From Sabellastarte sp. h YS-2021 (lineage: Eukaryota > Annelida > Polychaeta > Sabellida > Sabellidae), in NCBI GenBank assembly GCA_964017235.1, contig OZ024934.1:79450706-79514705 (forward strand): 64,000 nucleotides of DNA, written 5' to 3'. Made by a program: the position numbers and the translations under genes. Of this stretch, positions 35,401-46,255 are shown in pieces. Within the stretch, counting starts at the first letter, position 1. The number at the start of each line of letters is the position of its first letter. The notes under the pieces are model-generated. The model worked only from the letters and a program-made list of their open reading frames with translations, was not told where the DNA came from and searched no databases.

Positions 35401-35700
35401 ACTTCTGTTTGTTTCAGTTGACCAGTACTGACCAGTGAGGTTCAAACATAACCATAAATTCAATCTCTGTCACCAATAGAATTGTGTAAATTGAAACATG
35501 TTTTGGTATATTATAACCACAATCATTTACGTCTAAAAGGGAACAAATACTCAGCAGTATATTATATTCTTATTTGATGCAATTTCATTATTTTTCAATC
35601 AACTAGTATTGACCATTATTGACCAGTAAAAGGCGGTTTTAACCAGTTTTAACTACCAGCCCGGTCAATACTCATATTGACCAGTTTTTTGCCAACCCTG
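35400..35700 (-). mobile_element. Probable hAT-type transposon end (fragment)
   Basis: Read on the minus strand from 35,700, the sequence starts CAGGGTTGGCAAAAAACTGG, a typical hAT terminal word. Inside, 'TTGACCAGTA' recurs several times, as expected for subterminal transposase-binding repeats. No matching opposite end or 8-bp duplication was found, so it is a fragment or has a diverged left end at an unknown position. Confidence 0.5.
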
Positions 35701-36330
35701 GTTGCAAGCTCTCTCTGGTGATTTCACCTTCTTTTCAGCACTAGCCACCTCTATAATTGAGACAAAGCTAAGGTTTACCAGGGTGCTACCATCATCTTCA
35801 GATTTCTCAAATCTAATTGGCTTGTCACTTTTCTGCTAACACATTTCCTCTTTCTTCTGATAAGAAGGTGTAGATAGCTGTAACTTCTGGTCTGAGGACA
35901 GATGGTTGCAGTGGGGACAGTCTTCATTGTTCACGCATGGATCACTGCCTTTGGACTTGTCACTACATCTAGCGCAGTGCGCATGCTTATCAAATCCTGC
36001 CAATAAATGGCCACAAGCTCCCCGTTTCTGACCAGGTGAAGCCATATTGATCTATACACTATAACAGTTCAATATTTGTAAAAATATGCCACAAATTTTC
36101 AGTTTGAGAACTTCTCAAAAATTCCTTCTGCACAGAATGAGCGCCAAATGAAAAAGATGCTATGTATAACAATGCACCACCTAGCGATTGCACAGAGTGG
36201 GACCAGCTTGCTGGTGGCTACACAGGATGACTTTTTCTGTCATTTGGCGGGCCAGTCTGTGCCGACTGTGTTAGCAATTGGTCATTGGATAGGACATATT
36301 AATGCAATAAAAAAGCCATTTAAGCTCATT
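35701..36330 (-). mobile_element. DIRS-type 5' fragment (F): terminal repeat plus start of gag
   Basis: On the minus strand, a terminal region (36,330-36,130) resembles those of copies A and E. It is followed by a gag start at 36,045 with the Cys/His motif 'CGHLLAGFDKHAHCARC' and '...CNHLSS'. The homology ends at 35,701 beside a hAT-like end. Only the first few hundred bases of the element remain; it is broken and not recent. Confidence 0.72.
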
Positions 36331-36529
36331 TTTCTTACTGTTAAAAGAAATAAATACCTAGAAGTCACTTCAATATGGACACAGGCCTCTAAAACAGGTA
36401 CCATTTTGAAGGTACAGAAAAAAGTAGCTGAAAAACATTTTGTGAAATACTCAAAGTCCAGTCATTTTTATTAATCAGGTAGTACCAAATAAAAAATCCT
36501 AGCCACCGAGGCCCCTGTATACATCATTA

Positions 36530-36880
36530 GAAAACTAATTTTACAGGTATTCTGCTCGTTTTAATTATATTAAAATCCATGTAGAACTGACAAAAAGTTT
36601 TTCATGAGTAAAAAGGATGTTTAGTATTAATGTTTGGTGCCACAATTCTTATGATAGCTTTTATTGCATTCATTGTTTAAATGTAGATGTATTTTACTTA
36701 TTATTCATACAAAATAATGCATAATAAAAGTAAAACATCCCTCATTAAATACATACAAAATGATGGTTAATAAATCATCCCTCATTAGATGCATATTATG
36801 AAAAACATATCACTCATGAAGAGTAACAATATAATACTTGCACTCTAATATCGTATGTATAATAGTGCTATCTTCATTTT
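36530..36880 (+). repeat. Unclassified dispersed repeat, decayed copy
   Basis: Shares 'ATAATAAAAGTAAAACATCC', 'ATATCACTCATGAAGA' and 'AACAATATAATACT' with 25,740-25,820. The left part resembles 41,900-41,960 ('TTAAAATCCATG'). No coding content. Confidence 0.45.
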
Positions 36881-37560
36881 TTAACCCGGGTTATAGTCGT
36901 CCCCTGCACCATCCGGGTGGCGGCAGCGGCTTGCATAAAGCTTGTCGGTGTTTCACAGCCTAAACCCATGCAGGGATTTTCACCAAATTTTCAGGGTATG
37001 TTTACCCTAAGAGGATCTAGAGCTGACTAGGTTTTGTGGGGTATCTGGCAGCAACTGATACCATGGCAACACTTTTAAGATTTTTTGGTCTTAAAGTTTG
37101 TGGGTGTTTCACAGCCTAAACTCATGCACGAATTTTCACCAGATTTTCAGGTTATGTTTACCCCTAGAGGATCTAGAGCTGATTACCTTTTTGGGGGGGT
37201 ATCCCGTAACAACTGTTGCCATTGCAACACTTTTAAGATTTTTGGGTGGGTGTTCCACAGCCTAAACCAATGCACAAATTTTCACCAAATTTTCAGGTTA
37301 TGTTTACCCCAAGAGGATCTAGAGCTGATTAGGTTTGGGGGGTATTAGGTAACAAATGTTGCCATGACAACACTTTCGGGTGGGTGTTCCACAGCCTAAA
37401 CTGATGAGTGGATTTTCACCAAATTTTCAGGATACCTTAACCGAAACAGTATCTACAGCTGAGTAGGTTTAGGAGGGTATCTGACAGCACCTGTTGCCAT
37501 GGCAATGCTTTAAATACTTTTCGGTCTTAAACTTCTTAATGAAAAAGGGCGCTATTAAAC
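36880..37560 (+). mobile_element. Minisatellite-bearing element, family 5
   Basis: Opens with AACCCGGGTT and a GGTGGCGGCAGCGGC block. Four units of about 145 bp follow, containing 'CACAGCCTAAAC', 'TTTTCACCAAATTTTCAGG' and 'AGAGGATCTAGAGCTGA'. No 3' hairpin could be assigned; the array fades near 37,560. Confidence 0.6.
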
Positions 37561-37584
37561 CAATGTTACTACAGTTGCATTTTA

Positions 37585-38240
37585 ATCTCCCACCGGCCAA
37601 GGCTGGAGTTGGGAGATTATGAAATGCTTTTTCGTGTGTGCGAGTATGTGTGCATGCATGTGTGCGTTTTCCACATTTTTAAATCAAGCTTTATATCTCA
37701 TTCAGTTATGTTGATATCTTCACCAAATTTGCAGAGAATGTTTATGGCTGTGAAAACATGTCTGTAAAAAATTATGGTACTCATTTTAAAAAACAAATTG
37801 GTTGCCATACCTGATTGCTCGAAAATCATTGATATGTTCTAAAATTTAAAATATTGCAGCTAGCTTTTTCAGAATTGCACAAAATGTAAATGGCCACGAT
37901 TGCTTGTCTGAGGGTAATTTTGGCCTTGTTATGAAAAAAAAGACTGGCTTCCATATCACATATTTTATGTCAAATGGGGGGGATATCAAAAAGCCCTAAT
38001 ATTTCCCTTATCATTGGTCCTGGGGGTTTGGAATAAGAAAACAACTTCTTGGAAATCGTGTCAAAATTGACCTTTGACCCCCTGCTTCAAGGTCATGTAG
38101 GGTCATTATACTAAAAGGTACTTACATTTCTCATGGCCTGTGAATCTTACATCGGACAACATTTGGTGGATTCTGTATACTTCTTACAACTGAAGTTGTT
38201 CCTAAGATTTTCCCAAATCTCAATGTTGTTGCCGATTTAG
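37585..38240 (+). mobile_element. Minisatellite-type element, short copy with family-2-like palindrome
   Basis: Starts with ATCTCCCACCGG ... TTGGGAGAT (37,591-37,620), a relative of the palindrome at 5,357, and a GT-rich block. Two or three very diverged units follow: 'TATATCTCATTCAGTTATG' then 'TTCACCAAATTTGCAGAG', and later 'CTTATCATTGGTCCTGGGGG', which resembles family 4. The 3' end is not clear. Confidence 0.5.
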
Positions 38241-39430
38241 TTGTACCTGCGGGCTGGGGTTCTTGCCTGCCCAGGCTGGCTATTTATTTGTATATGTGAT
38301 TCGGTCATTTTTTTAGTTATATTTTCCCATAAAACTGACAGAAAAAGTTTATGCAAAAGTATTTAATATCATAATGACAAAGATAGGGAAAAGCAGAAAT
38401 TATAATAAATTTATCTGTGTGACAGCTGGAGCACATTGAAGGACTTAATATCTTTAAAAAAGTAATAAAAGTATTAATGAACCATTAAACATAAAGTAAT
38501 GATAGTTTATAATGAAGTTTATAATGTCAAGCTAGTGTGATAATACAACACTTACTGTTTCTGATGTTAGGTAATTATACCAGCTATACAAACTTAAGGT
38601 ACTTAAATATTAAACAGAACATAAAAATGCATATATTGCAACTTTATCATAATATGTAGAATGTAATCGATTTTCAAAAATCCTAATAATAAAAACCTTA
38701 TACAATTTATATCCTTAAAAAAAGTAGATGAAACTGAACTATTCACTTCTATTATTGCAGGAACTTCAATAATAAAATATATACAAATCTGATGAAGCTG
38801 AAAAGTTAATCAGCAAAGAAAACTGACCAAAACACTATATGTGTAGCTTTGTCTATTTCCTGACTTAACCAAGGGGATATGCACATTTTCTAGTTACACA
38901 TATTCACTGTAAAATATTTATACATGCAAAATATGTGAAATTTGCATAAATAAGTCATTATTAAGGGACATCTTTCAGCCAGAGTGTTTTGCTTTTGGTT
39001 ACACATTTCTTATTCAGTGCATTGCAAGCTCAAAAGTTGTATTGATTACATTGTCCTTCTGTTGCAGGTGTTCCACTAACTACCTTAATGTAATACAGTG
39101 CAGATAGAGCAATTTAAATATCATTAGAGTGAATAGAGTCATGGTTTATTAACCTCTACTTAAAGTGTGTATTTTTATTCAGTGCAAAATTATGGAAAAA
39201 CAGATTTGTCGACTCATAATTATCCAAAAAAATTATCACACCACCAAACACCCTAGCCTGATTCAAAACTGCTTGATTGCAATTGTGTCACTATTGTGAT
39301 TGCAATTGTGTCACTTTTGTCATATAAATTTAAAAAAAAATGTATATTTAAATTCAGATTTTGTATGTGAAGAATATTGATGAATTAATTTGTATAAAAA
39401 AAAAATTCTGTCCCTATTTTTGTTTTTTAC
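38241..39430. other. AT-rich stretch without recognisable gene
   Basis: Very AT-rich, with no ORF longer than background. Short acceptor-like sites occur (for example before 38,761 and 39,068) but no exon with ZIP homology follows. This is presumably the intron upstream of the first recognisable ZIP exon, or intergenic DNA. Confidence 0.45.
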
Positions 39431-39730
39431 ATCATTTGCCACTGTTGCCTATTGGGTAGCAAAATTGCCTAGAAACACAGTGGACGACAGTTCAAACCTA
39501 AGTAAAGGTAGATGCATTGTAGCTCAGATGGCCACTTAAAATGACAGTGCTCCGTCATTGGGTCCTATCCCTAGTGGGAGGCTGAAAAACCTCAGGGACA
39601 TTGAAAAATGGTCATCCTTGAGCCTCTGTCTTTAAGTTAGGGGAATGTCAGTCACTAGGGAGTTTGAGCTGGACTTGTGCAGTCGGGATGGGTCAAATGA
39701 CACTTTGAGTCCTGTAGTACAAGGAAATAT
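39430..39730 (+). mobile_element. tRNA-derived SINE
   Basis: A Pol III box A (TAGCAAAATTG, 39,457-39,467) fits the TRGYNNARNNG consensus. A box B (GTTCAAACC, 39,490-39,498) lies 22 bases downstream of it. The body contains 'GTCATTGGGTCCTATCCC' and 'GGGAATGTCAGTCACTA', both of which recur in diverged form at 51,680 and 51,945. This SINE lies upstream of the first recognised ZIP exon. Confidence 0.6.
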
Positions 39731-40228
39731 TATGCTGAGTATAAATATACAATACAGAAGTAAAACAAGGTTCTTAATATTTGTGTTCTTAGAATTATTA
39801 TTTGTCTTAAAATTTTTAAAGAGTAATGGAAATTTTTTTATTCCTCAGATATTTTAAAATTCGGATAAAAGTAAAGAAAGTTGAATTACTAACTCTGTAG
39901 AAAAGGTAAAATTAATATTTAGTTGTTAATCAGCATAAGGGCACTGTTAGTTGTGGATAAAGTTTATTGGAAATATACCTGTATGACAATTTTAACAATG
40001 TTCATTCCTAGAAATTTTTTTCAGGAATATCCTAAGAATAATACTGTTTTGTGTCATGACAGAACTTCAAAACTGACAGCATTTCAGATTCTGTCAACAG
40101 AACTCAATTTTAATTTCTGGCAAGACAATTTGATAGAATTTCAAGTTCTGTCCCAACATATTTAAGTCATAATACAAATTGTGTTTAAATATCCTTTATG
40201 ATCTTGTTTTTATTGATATTATTTGAAG

Positions 40229-40343
40229 GAACATCACATGCATAGAGACAATGTAAGCTCAGTGAAACTGAAAACAAGAACCAGAAATGACTCTGCCTCG
40301 ATGAACATGAACTTTAACCTGCCTGATTCATTGGATGAAAAAG
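40229..40343 (+). CDS. SLC39A14: ZIP transporter exon a (His-containing cytoplasmic loop)
   Basis: Codes for the stretch starting 'EHHMHRDNVSSVKLKTRT', corresponding to the beginning of the long His-containing loop between the third and fourth membrane helices of ZIP8/ZIP14 (human ZIP14 has a His-rich stretch here). Acceptor AG at 40,227-40,228; donor GT at 40,344. The exon is 115 bases and leaves one base of a codon, which is completed by two bases of the next exon (G|AA), so the phases agree. The loop itself is poorly conserved, so the assignment rests on position, splice phase and the His run. Upstream exons were not found. Confidence 0.6.
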
Positions 40344-40605
40344 GTATAGAGTAAGACATATTTATATTGTAAAGTTGGGCCCACATAAGCACTGTATAGT
40401 CACAGTGATTCCATCACAATTAATGTACTGATATTATTTTTGTGTTATAAAGTATGTATTACCACAAAATGACCATTTGCTGTTATTTTGACTAACCAGT
40501 AGACTAACCAGTAGTAAAGATATCTAAAAGGTTCAAGTATCTGCCATCAATATTTGTCTAAGATATACACCTAATATACCCATTTATGCCCCTGTGATAT
40601 TGCAA

Positions 40606-41559
40606 TTTTTTACCCCACAGCATGTAAAGCCTGGGCAGTGTGATTTTCACCAAAAACTGTATTTCAGAAGCCATGAGAAGCTAAAAATCCTGTCCAGGTG
40701 ATATCTTAGAAATTGTACAGTGTAGAAAGTATATACGTGGCAGAGATGTAGGCTGGTGGTGTAAGTGTGAATAATCGTGATGTGACCTTAATTTAACTTT
40801 TGACTTTGCTGTAGTGACCTTGACTTTAAAAATCTCTTCAGGGTTTGTCTTGTAAACCATAAGGTGAAGGAAGTTGATCCTTGGTGGGGACATATTTTGG
40901 GGGTGTAGGTGTGCAATGTCATGTTGTGAACTTGTGACCATAATTTGACCTTTGACCTTACCATTGTGTCCTTGACCTTTAAAATCTTGTCTGGGCTATA
41001 TCTGGTAAACTGTAAGGTGTAGGAAGTTGATATTTGATATAGATATCGGTTGTCTGTGTGTATGTGTAACATCATGATATGACCTTGATTTGACTGTTGA
41101 CTCTGCCATAGTAACCTTGACTTTAAAAATTTTGTTCAGGCTATATCTCAGACACAATAAGGTGTGGAAAATTTATACTTGGTGGGGACATTGTTTGGGG
41201 GCTGTAGATATAGAGTGTCTTTGTGTGAACTTGGCAAAACCTTTGACCTTGGCTCTGCCAGAATATTTTCTACTGCAATAGTCGAGACATATTTCTCCTA
41301 TAAGAAGGCTATCTAGATTGCTGTAAATGATGATTATCTGTACTTTTACTTAGTTGTACTATCTTCATTGAAAGCTATACTTCAGTTTTTAAATTTTAAA
41401 AGCTTCATAACTCATTAATTAATTAATTCATTTACTCATTAATGTTGCCACCTGCTCTTGAATTTGGTTTTTTATAAGACATTTTGCATCTCTTAATTAT
41501 AATTGTCCAGTGCTATTTCCCCAGGTTGTGGGGTATGGACATCCCTGATGCTTGTTTTT
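40606..41559 (+). mobile_element. Minisatellite-bearing Helentron-like element, family 3, copy 3
   Basis: TTTTTTACCCCACAG start, five or six diverged units of about 145 bp ('AACCATAAGGTGAAGGAAGT', 'TTTGACCTTTGACCTTACC'), then 'CCAGGTTGTGGGGTA' and a weakened ATCCCTGAT hairpin before a T-run. More diverged than copies 1 and 2, so older. It lies in the ZIP intron between exons a and b. Confidence 0.72.
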
Positions 41560-41599
41560 ATTGGGTAATGAGAACACTAAAGCAGGTGATTAATATTCA

Positions 41600-41665
41600 C
41601 ACAAATTTCACTGCCCACAGATGAAAGCACTACATCAAACTCTGTCTTAGAAAATCTTGTCACTT
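41600..41665 (+). pseudogene. Relic duplicate of the start of ZIP exon b
   Basis: The stretch '...CCCACAGATGAAAGCACTA' with about 65 surrounding bases aligns with the acceptor and start of exon b (42,765-42,835), for example GATGAAAGCACT.CATCAAAC in both. Read in the exon's frame it soon reaches a stop, and no donor is evident. It looks like a decayed tandem exon duplication 1.15 kb upstream of the used exon. Confidence 0.55.
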
Positions 41666-41702
41666 GCATAACAGATAGCATTTGAGTCAAATCCTATAGT
41701 CT

Positions 41703-42045
41703 GGGATTTTATTATCCACCGCAAGCTGTATTTGTCTCGTATCAGGGGATATACGGAGCGGGATATTTTTTATTTGTATGCAACGGCACCTCATTACCAT
41801 GCAGAATTAGTGTCAGCAACTTCCAGTTCTTCATTAATATCTCGGAAACTATGTTACCTACAAACATGTATTATATATTATTAGAAAGGTCATTTTACAG
41901 CACTTCTACTCATGTTTGTGGCTTAAAAATTCATGCAGAAATCACTGAGATATTGCAAGTTACACACTCGTATAAAATTGTTATCTTCATTCATGATATA
42001 TTTTTTGTGTATATGTCAATAGGGAAGTTTTCCTATTATTATAGT
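41703..42045 (+). repeat. Unclassified dispersed repeat, most complete copy
   Basis: Begins TTATTATCCACCGCAAGC, contains 'AATATCTCGGAAACTATG' and ends 'GGAAGTTTTCCTATTATTAT'. Parts recur at 23,040-23,245, 25,690-25,995 and 36,530-36,880. It ends next to a TIR element at 42,064. Confidence 0.5.
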
Positions 42046-42063
42046 CATCGTCTGTGGTTTCCT

Positions 42064-42580
42064 GGGCAGATTTCATGAAAGGTCTCAGACTTATCCCAGT
42101 CTCAGGCTGAGCCAATGGCTCAGATCTGAGCCTTTTGGCTCAGCTAAGTCTTTGTTTCAAATGGATTTCACAGAAGGGGTCTCAGCTAAGACCAAGCTGA
42201 TGAAATAACCACAGTGGTTTTCTGTGTCATGTGGCCCATTTTTGTATTCAAAATATTCTACCTATGACACATATGTTCCTTATCTCTGGTCATATGGCTG
42301 TTTTGCAATGGGAAACCTAGTAAACATGTAGACACACCCAAAGACTACTTTAGGCAGATGTTTTATATTCCTGTACCTTATTTTCAACTATTTCAAATTT
42401 TGAAGTGGAGAATGAATTATGGCAGCCATATTTGAGCCTCTTTTTACAAGACCTAAGCCCACTACCTACCAGTCTTAGCATTTGAGCCCATTAGCTCAAG
42501 AAAAATGTTCCTATAATTTGAGACATAAGTCTCAAGTTTGAGCCTGAGACCGGACTAAGACCTTGCGTGAAATGTGCCCC
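42064..42580. mobile_element. Short TIR transposon (MITE-like), family 'TTTCATGAAAGGTCTCAG'
   Basis: Ends GGGCAGATTTCATGAAAGG and, inverted, GGGGCACATTTCACGCAAGG, both followed by TCT(C/T)AG. Both subterminal regions are crowded with GGCTCAG/CTGAGCC words. The interior has no ORF. It lies about 200 bp upstream of exon b. Confidence 0.68.
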
Positions 42581-42781
42581 AGATGGCACTGGGTACAGTG
42601 GGCATAGATATTTGTTGGTGCTCTACATTCTAACCCATCTTAAGATTTTACGTGAGGATTGGGGTCCCTGCCCACCAAGGGTCGCCATTTTTCAACTTTA
42701 TGTTAGTCATATAACTCATTTATTTACTTAATGAATTCTAAAGAGTCATGTATGCTACAAAATTCGATAAATTTTTCACAG

Positions 42782-42936
42782 AAATGCCACTACACACAGA
42801 TGAAAGCACTGCATCAAACTTGTCACAGAAACACCTGGTGTCTCAGAATGAGGAGAATGAAGAGGGGACAATGAGCGGATTGACAGAGAAATATACAGAC
42901 AGACGACCAAATGCCAAACAGAACGGCGATATTGAG
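42782..42936 (+). CDS. SLC39A14: ZIP transporter exon b (cytoplasmic loop)
   Basis: Codes for an acidic, polar stretch ('MPLHTDESTASNLSQKH...EENEEGTMSGL...NGDIE') that fits the variable loop ahead of the fourth membrane helix. Acceptor TTTTTCACAG ends at 42,781; donor GAG|GTCAGG at 42,937. Entering phase (two bases complete the codon begun in exon a) and leaving phase (codon complete) match both neighbours. No enzyme or metal motif is expected here. Sequence conservation is low, so the splice fit carries the call. Confidence 0.62.
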
Positions 42937-42966
42937 GTCAGGAAGTCAACTGAGTTTTATAAGTAA

Positions 42967-44108
42967 TGATGAAGCAAGTTTTGGCTTGTTTTTGTTCTTT
43001 TTGTAACAGTATCTACTGGTGCCTTTTAGTTGTCTATAATGTATAGAGTAAGAAATCTAAAATTCGCCACATATCTGAAATTCGCCACATGTGAATAATA
43101 AAATAAATGAATTGTGGTGAGATTTGTTGACTGTATAGTAAATTAAGGCTTTTTCAACTGAAAAATACCAATTTTTAGACAAAAACATCATTTTCTTCAT
43201 AAAATTAACTAAGGTTTTAGAGGTGGCGAACTTTAGATTTCTTACTCTACATTATTGTAGTTTTTGGGGGTCTAGTTTAAAAGTCAGGTTTCTGGGGACA
43301 AAAGCCTAACCCTAGAATAAAAAACTTCTGTGATTTTTTTTGGTTTTTGTAACAGATGAGGTTCATATTACATACTACCATTTTTATTTTTTCTATTATA
43401 TATAATTTATTTCCTAGGAGTTCAGAATTCTATGAAAGAAACATGACACTGACCAAACATGCATGATGTACTCGCATTTGCTTTACATTTCAGACATGTC
43501 TTAATGTTGTAAATAGGATACCTTTTTTAAATGCATGATAAAATTAATCATGCTAACATATTGAGGCCAGTTAATTCTGTGATGTCATTAAATGTGTAAA
43601 TGCATAGATATTCAATTATTTATTAGTGGTTGGACCATTAGATGTGTGGTAGATTAATTGTTTATCATAGTGTGCCATTGCAGTCACTGACAATTTTTAA
43701 TGATTGTTTATTCAGTATAAATCTAAATATTCTTGTGCTTAAAAATATTATAGGCAGGTTTATTCAATAAATTTATAGATTAATAACAACATTTTTTGAC
43801 TGGTTTATGTTAACCATCATATTTACAGAAAATGTATCTTTTTGATAAATGCTAAATGTGAGAAACTTGGAAACCATCAAAAATTTTTCCAGATTAACGT
43901 AAACTTCTTCCAGGAATGTGTGTTATAGTATAATGACCAACATTAAAACAAAATGAAAAATTATGGCACGGTCATTGGTAGGTAAATTGTATAATTAATT
44001 GTGTGGACACAATTTTATGCACTAATTTTTAGTGTTAATAGGAGGTATAGGCCCCCAACATCTGTTTCCATAGTATGCTGTTATTGTACCTGCTATATCT
44101 GGGTATCT
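42967..44108. other. Intron sequence between exons b and c, left part
   Basis: AT-rich intron. A short tandem 'AAATTCGCCACAT' pair occurs at about 43,062-43,090. No other repeats or genes recognised before the TIR element at 44,109. Confidence 0.5.
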
Positions 44109-46009
44109 GGGCCGGTATTCACGAAGGGTCTTAGCCAGGGCTTAGGCTTAAAGTTGAAACTTTTGTCTCAAGTTTCTGCCTAAAAACTGCTAAGACTTTT
44201 GTCTTAGGCTTTGTGGTATTCACAAAGAATTTAAGACCGGTGTAGCGCCAGATTTTACACCCCACATAAAATGCATGGGGTGTAATATATGGCAAGTTCA
44301 CTTGCCGTATTTTATACCCCTTGCCATATTCTACACCCCCCTGCCATATTTTACACCCCTTGGTGGATTTCTTTACAGTTACTATATTATGAAATAAGTG
44401 AAGTTCAACAGCTTTTAAACCTCCACAAATTAAGCTTTAAAACTCAAAGACAATAATTCCTTTGCTTACAAATTGTTAAATGTCTAAGAATAGCAAACTG
44501 AATGAAATAAAATATATTTAGTGTTAATACAGTGGGACAAAATCCTTTCTATATATTTTCCTTTGAAGTAAGAGGCCAACCCATTGTTGTTGATTTGTAT
44601 TCCCTAGGCTAGTCCCTAATTGAAAATATCCCTATTGTTGTCTTAAGTCCCCACAGCCCTTTGATTGGAATCTTGCTACTAGACCTGCAACTATGTGCAA
44701 GGCTTTAAGCTTCTGTGGCTTCTCACCTGGGGGTTCTTGTTTATGAACTGTTAGTGTTTTCATTTATTGACTTTAAAAAGACTTGCAGTAATAGGTGATA
44801 CATAGGTTATTGTTCTATGATAAGTTAGTGATTAGTTAATTAGATAATCTGTACATTGTTTCTTTTGGTTGGATTTACATCACACAATGAACAAAATGGG
44901 TCCATTGACCAACTTAGCTCTGGCCTCTCATCTAGAAACCATGAACAAGCAAATATGACATATGTACATAAATTAAATGAATTGTAATATATTATTGATA
45001 TCCATGAATATTAAAATATATTTTATGATACCTGAACACATTGGATGTTATTGTATATCAGAGTATTTTATCAACAATGGTATTTTACAGTCTTCTATGT
45101 TATAATAATAATGTAATAATAAAGTTCTTCAAGAATGATTTTTACTCTGAATATAATATAAACCATACAAGCATATGTAAATGAAAAAAATTATGTTTCA
45201 TTATCAGGGAGGAGAAGTATCTCCCAAAAGTACCTTAAAAAGAGTTTTTCAACAATACCAATTAATCCTGTTAGCTTAGCTAGTCACTTAACCACAAGTG
45301 AAACAAATCAAGTTCAAAAGAATGCTAGAACAAAATGCAAATCTAAGACTAATCCATTTACCAAGTCACATACATAGCCAAACAAATGAACTTTAAGAGT
45401 CTTGAAACAATAGACATGTCATAATCTAATCCAGTTTCTGTGACACCCCAGAAGTAAAACAAATCAAGTTCTAAGCAGTGGTTAGACAATAGACAATTAC
45501 AAACTCAATTGCAATCTGTATGGCACAGTAGGGGGTGTAACTTTTGATGGTGTAAAATATGGCAGCAATATTTTACACCACCTAAATCCCCTATTGTTAG
45601 GGGTGTAAAATATGATTGCCATATAATGCATCCCCTAAAAGATCAAAGAGAGGGTGTAAAATATGGCAGGGGTGTAAAATATGGCGTTACACCGGCCTTA
45701 GGCTTAGCCAAGGGCTCAACTTTAAGCCTGGCAAGTAGGAGGCTTAAATATTAACATGATATGTGTTTGTTTACATAGCCTTGACCTTACACAAAATCAC
45801 GCACTGCATTGTTAGAGAAGATTTGATTGGATGCCAGGCTTGACTTTAATATTGGTGGTGTTAAGGAGTTAAGACAAAAGTCTTAGCCTAGTCCCCTTTT
45901 GTGAATACAGATTTAAGACAAAACTTAGCTGAGACAAAAGTTTCAACTTTAAGACCACATTTAAGCCTAAGACCTGACTAAGTCTAAGACCCTTCGTGAA
46001 TACTGACCC
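44109..46009. mobile_element. TIR transposon (outer), inserted in the ZIP intron
   Basis: Ends share GTATTCACGAAGGGTCTTAG in inverted orientation (left from 44,115, right to about 46,003). The symmetry extends outward with CTGGG blocks. Subterminal regions repeat CTTAGGCTTAAG/AAGTCTTAGGC words. It is split by a second TIR element (44,237-45,695). The outer element alone would be about 440 bp and has no transposase, so it is MITE-like. Its right end lies 65 bp upstream of ZIP exon c. Confidence 0.75.
44237..45695. mobile_element. TIR transposon (inner), nested in the outer TIR element
   Basis: Inverted ends CCGGTGTARCGCC followed by GATTTTACACCCC-type repeats on both sides. About ten copies of the words GGTGTAAAATATGG/CCATATTTTACACC cluster within 150 bp of each end, and the middle (44,400-45,530) is AT-rich and non-coding. 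The outer element's sequence resumes at both ends ('TTTAAGACC' and 'GGCCTTAGGC'). Confidence 0.75.
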
Positions 46010-46074
46010 AGGTCCCCAGGTCAGTGGTCATCATAACCTTTTATGCAAACACCAGATTTTCTTTGTGGTTCCAG

Positions 46075-46255
46075 GGTCTGCAAACTTCACGCAAGGAGCA
46101 GCAGATTCGCAGTGTGGCGTGGATGGTGATATTTGGGGATGGATTACATAACTTCATCGATGGTCTATCAATAGGAGCCGCATTTTCAGAGAATATAATG
46201 GCTGGAGTTAGTGTGTCCCTAGCAGTCATCTGTGAGGAACTACCTCATGAACTGG
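46075..46255 (+). CDS. SLC39A14: ZIP transporter exon c (membrane helices 4 and 5, metal site)
   Basis: Part of a plasma- or endo-membrane divalent metal importer. This exon carries the two signature segments. The first is 'FGDGLHNFIDGLSIGAAF' in helix 4, with metal-binding His and Asp. The second is 'CEELPHELG' in helix 5. The latter has Glu where most LIV-1-type ZIPs have the first His (HExPHExGD). That change is typical of ZIP8 and ZIP14, which move Zn, Mn, Fe and Cd. Acceptor GGTTCCAG|GGT at 46,074; donor CTGG|GTCAGT at 46,256. It ends one base into the Gly codon completed by exon d. Strong match to the family. Confidence 0.93.

Noticed and set aside
38241-40228. Search for upstream ZIP exons
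   Set aside because: Acceptor-like sites exist, but none is followed by sequence resembling the first three ZIP membrane helices.
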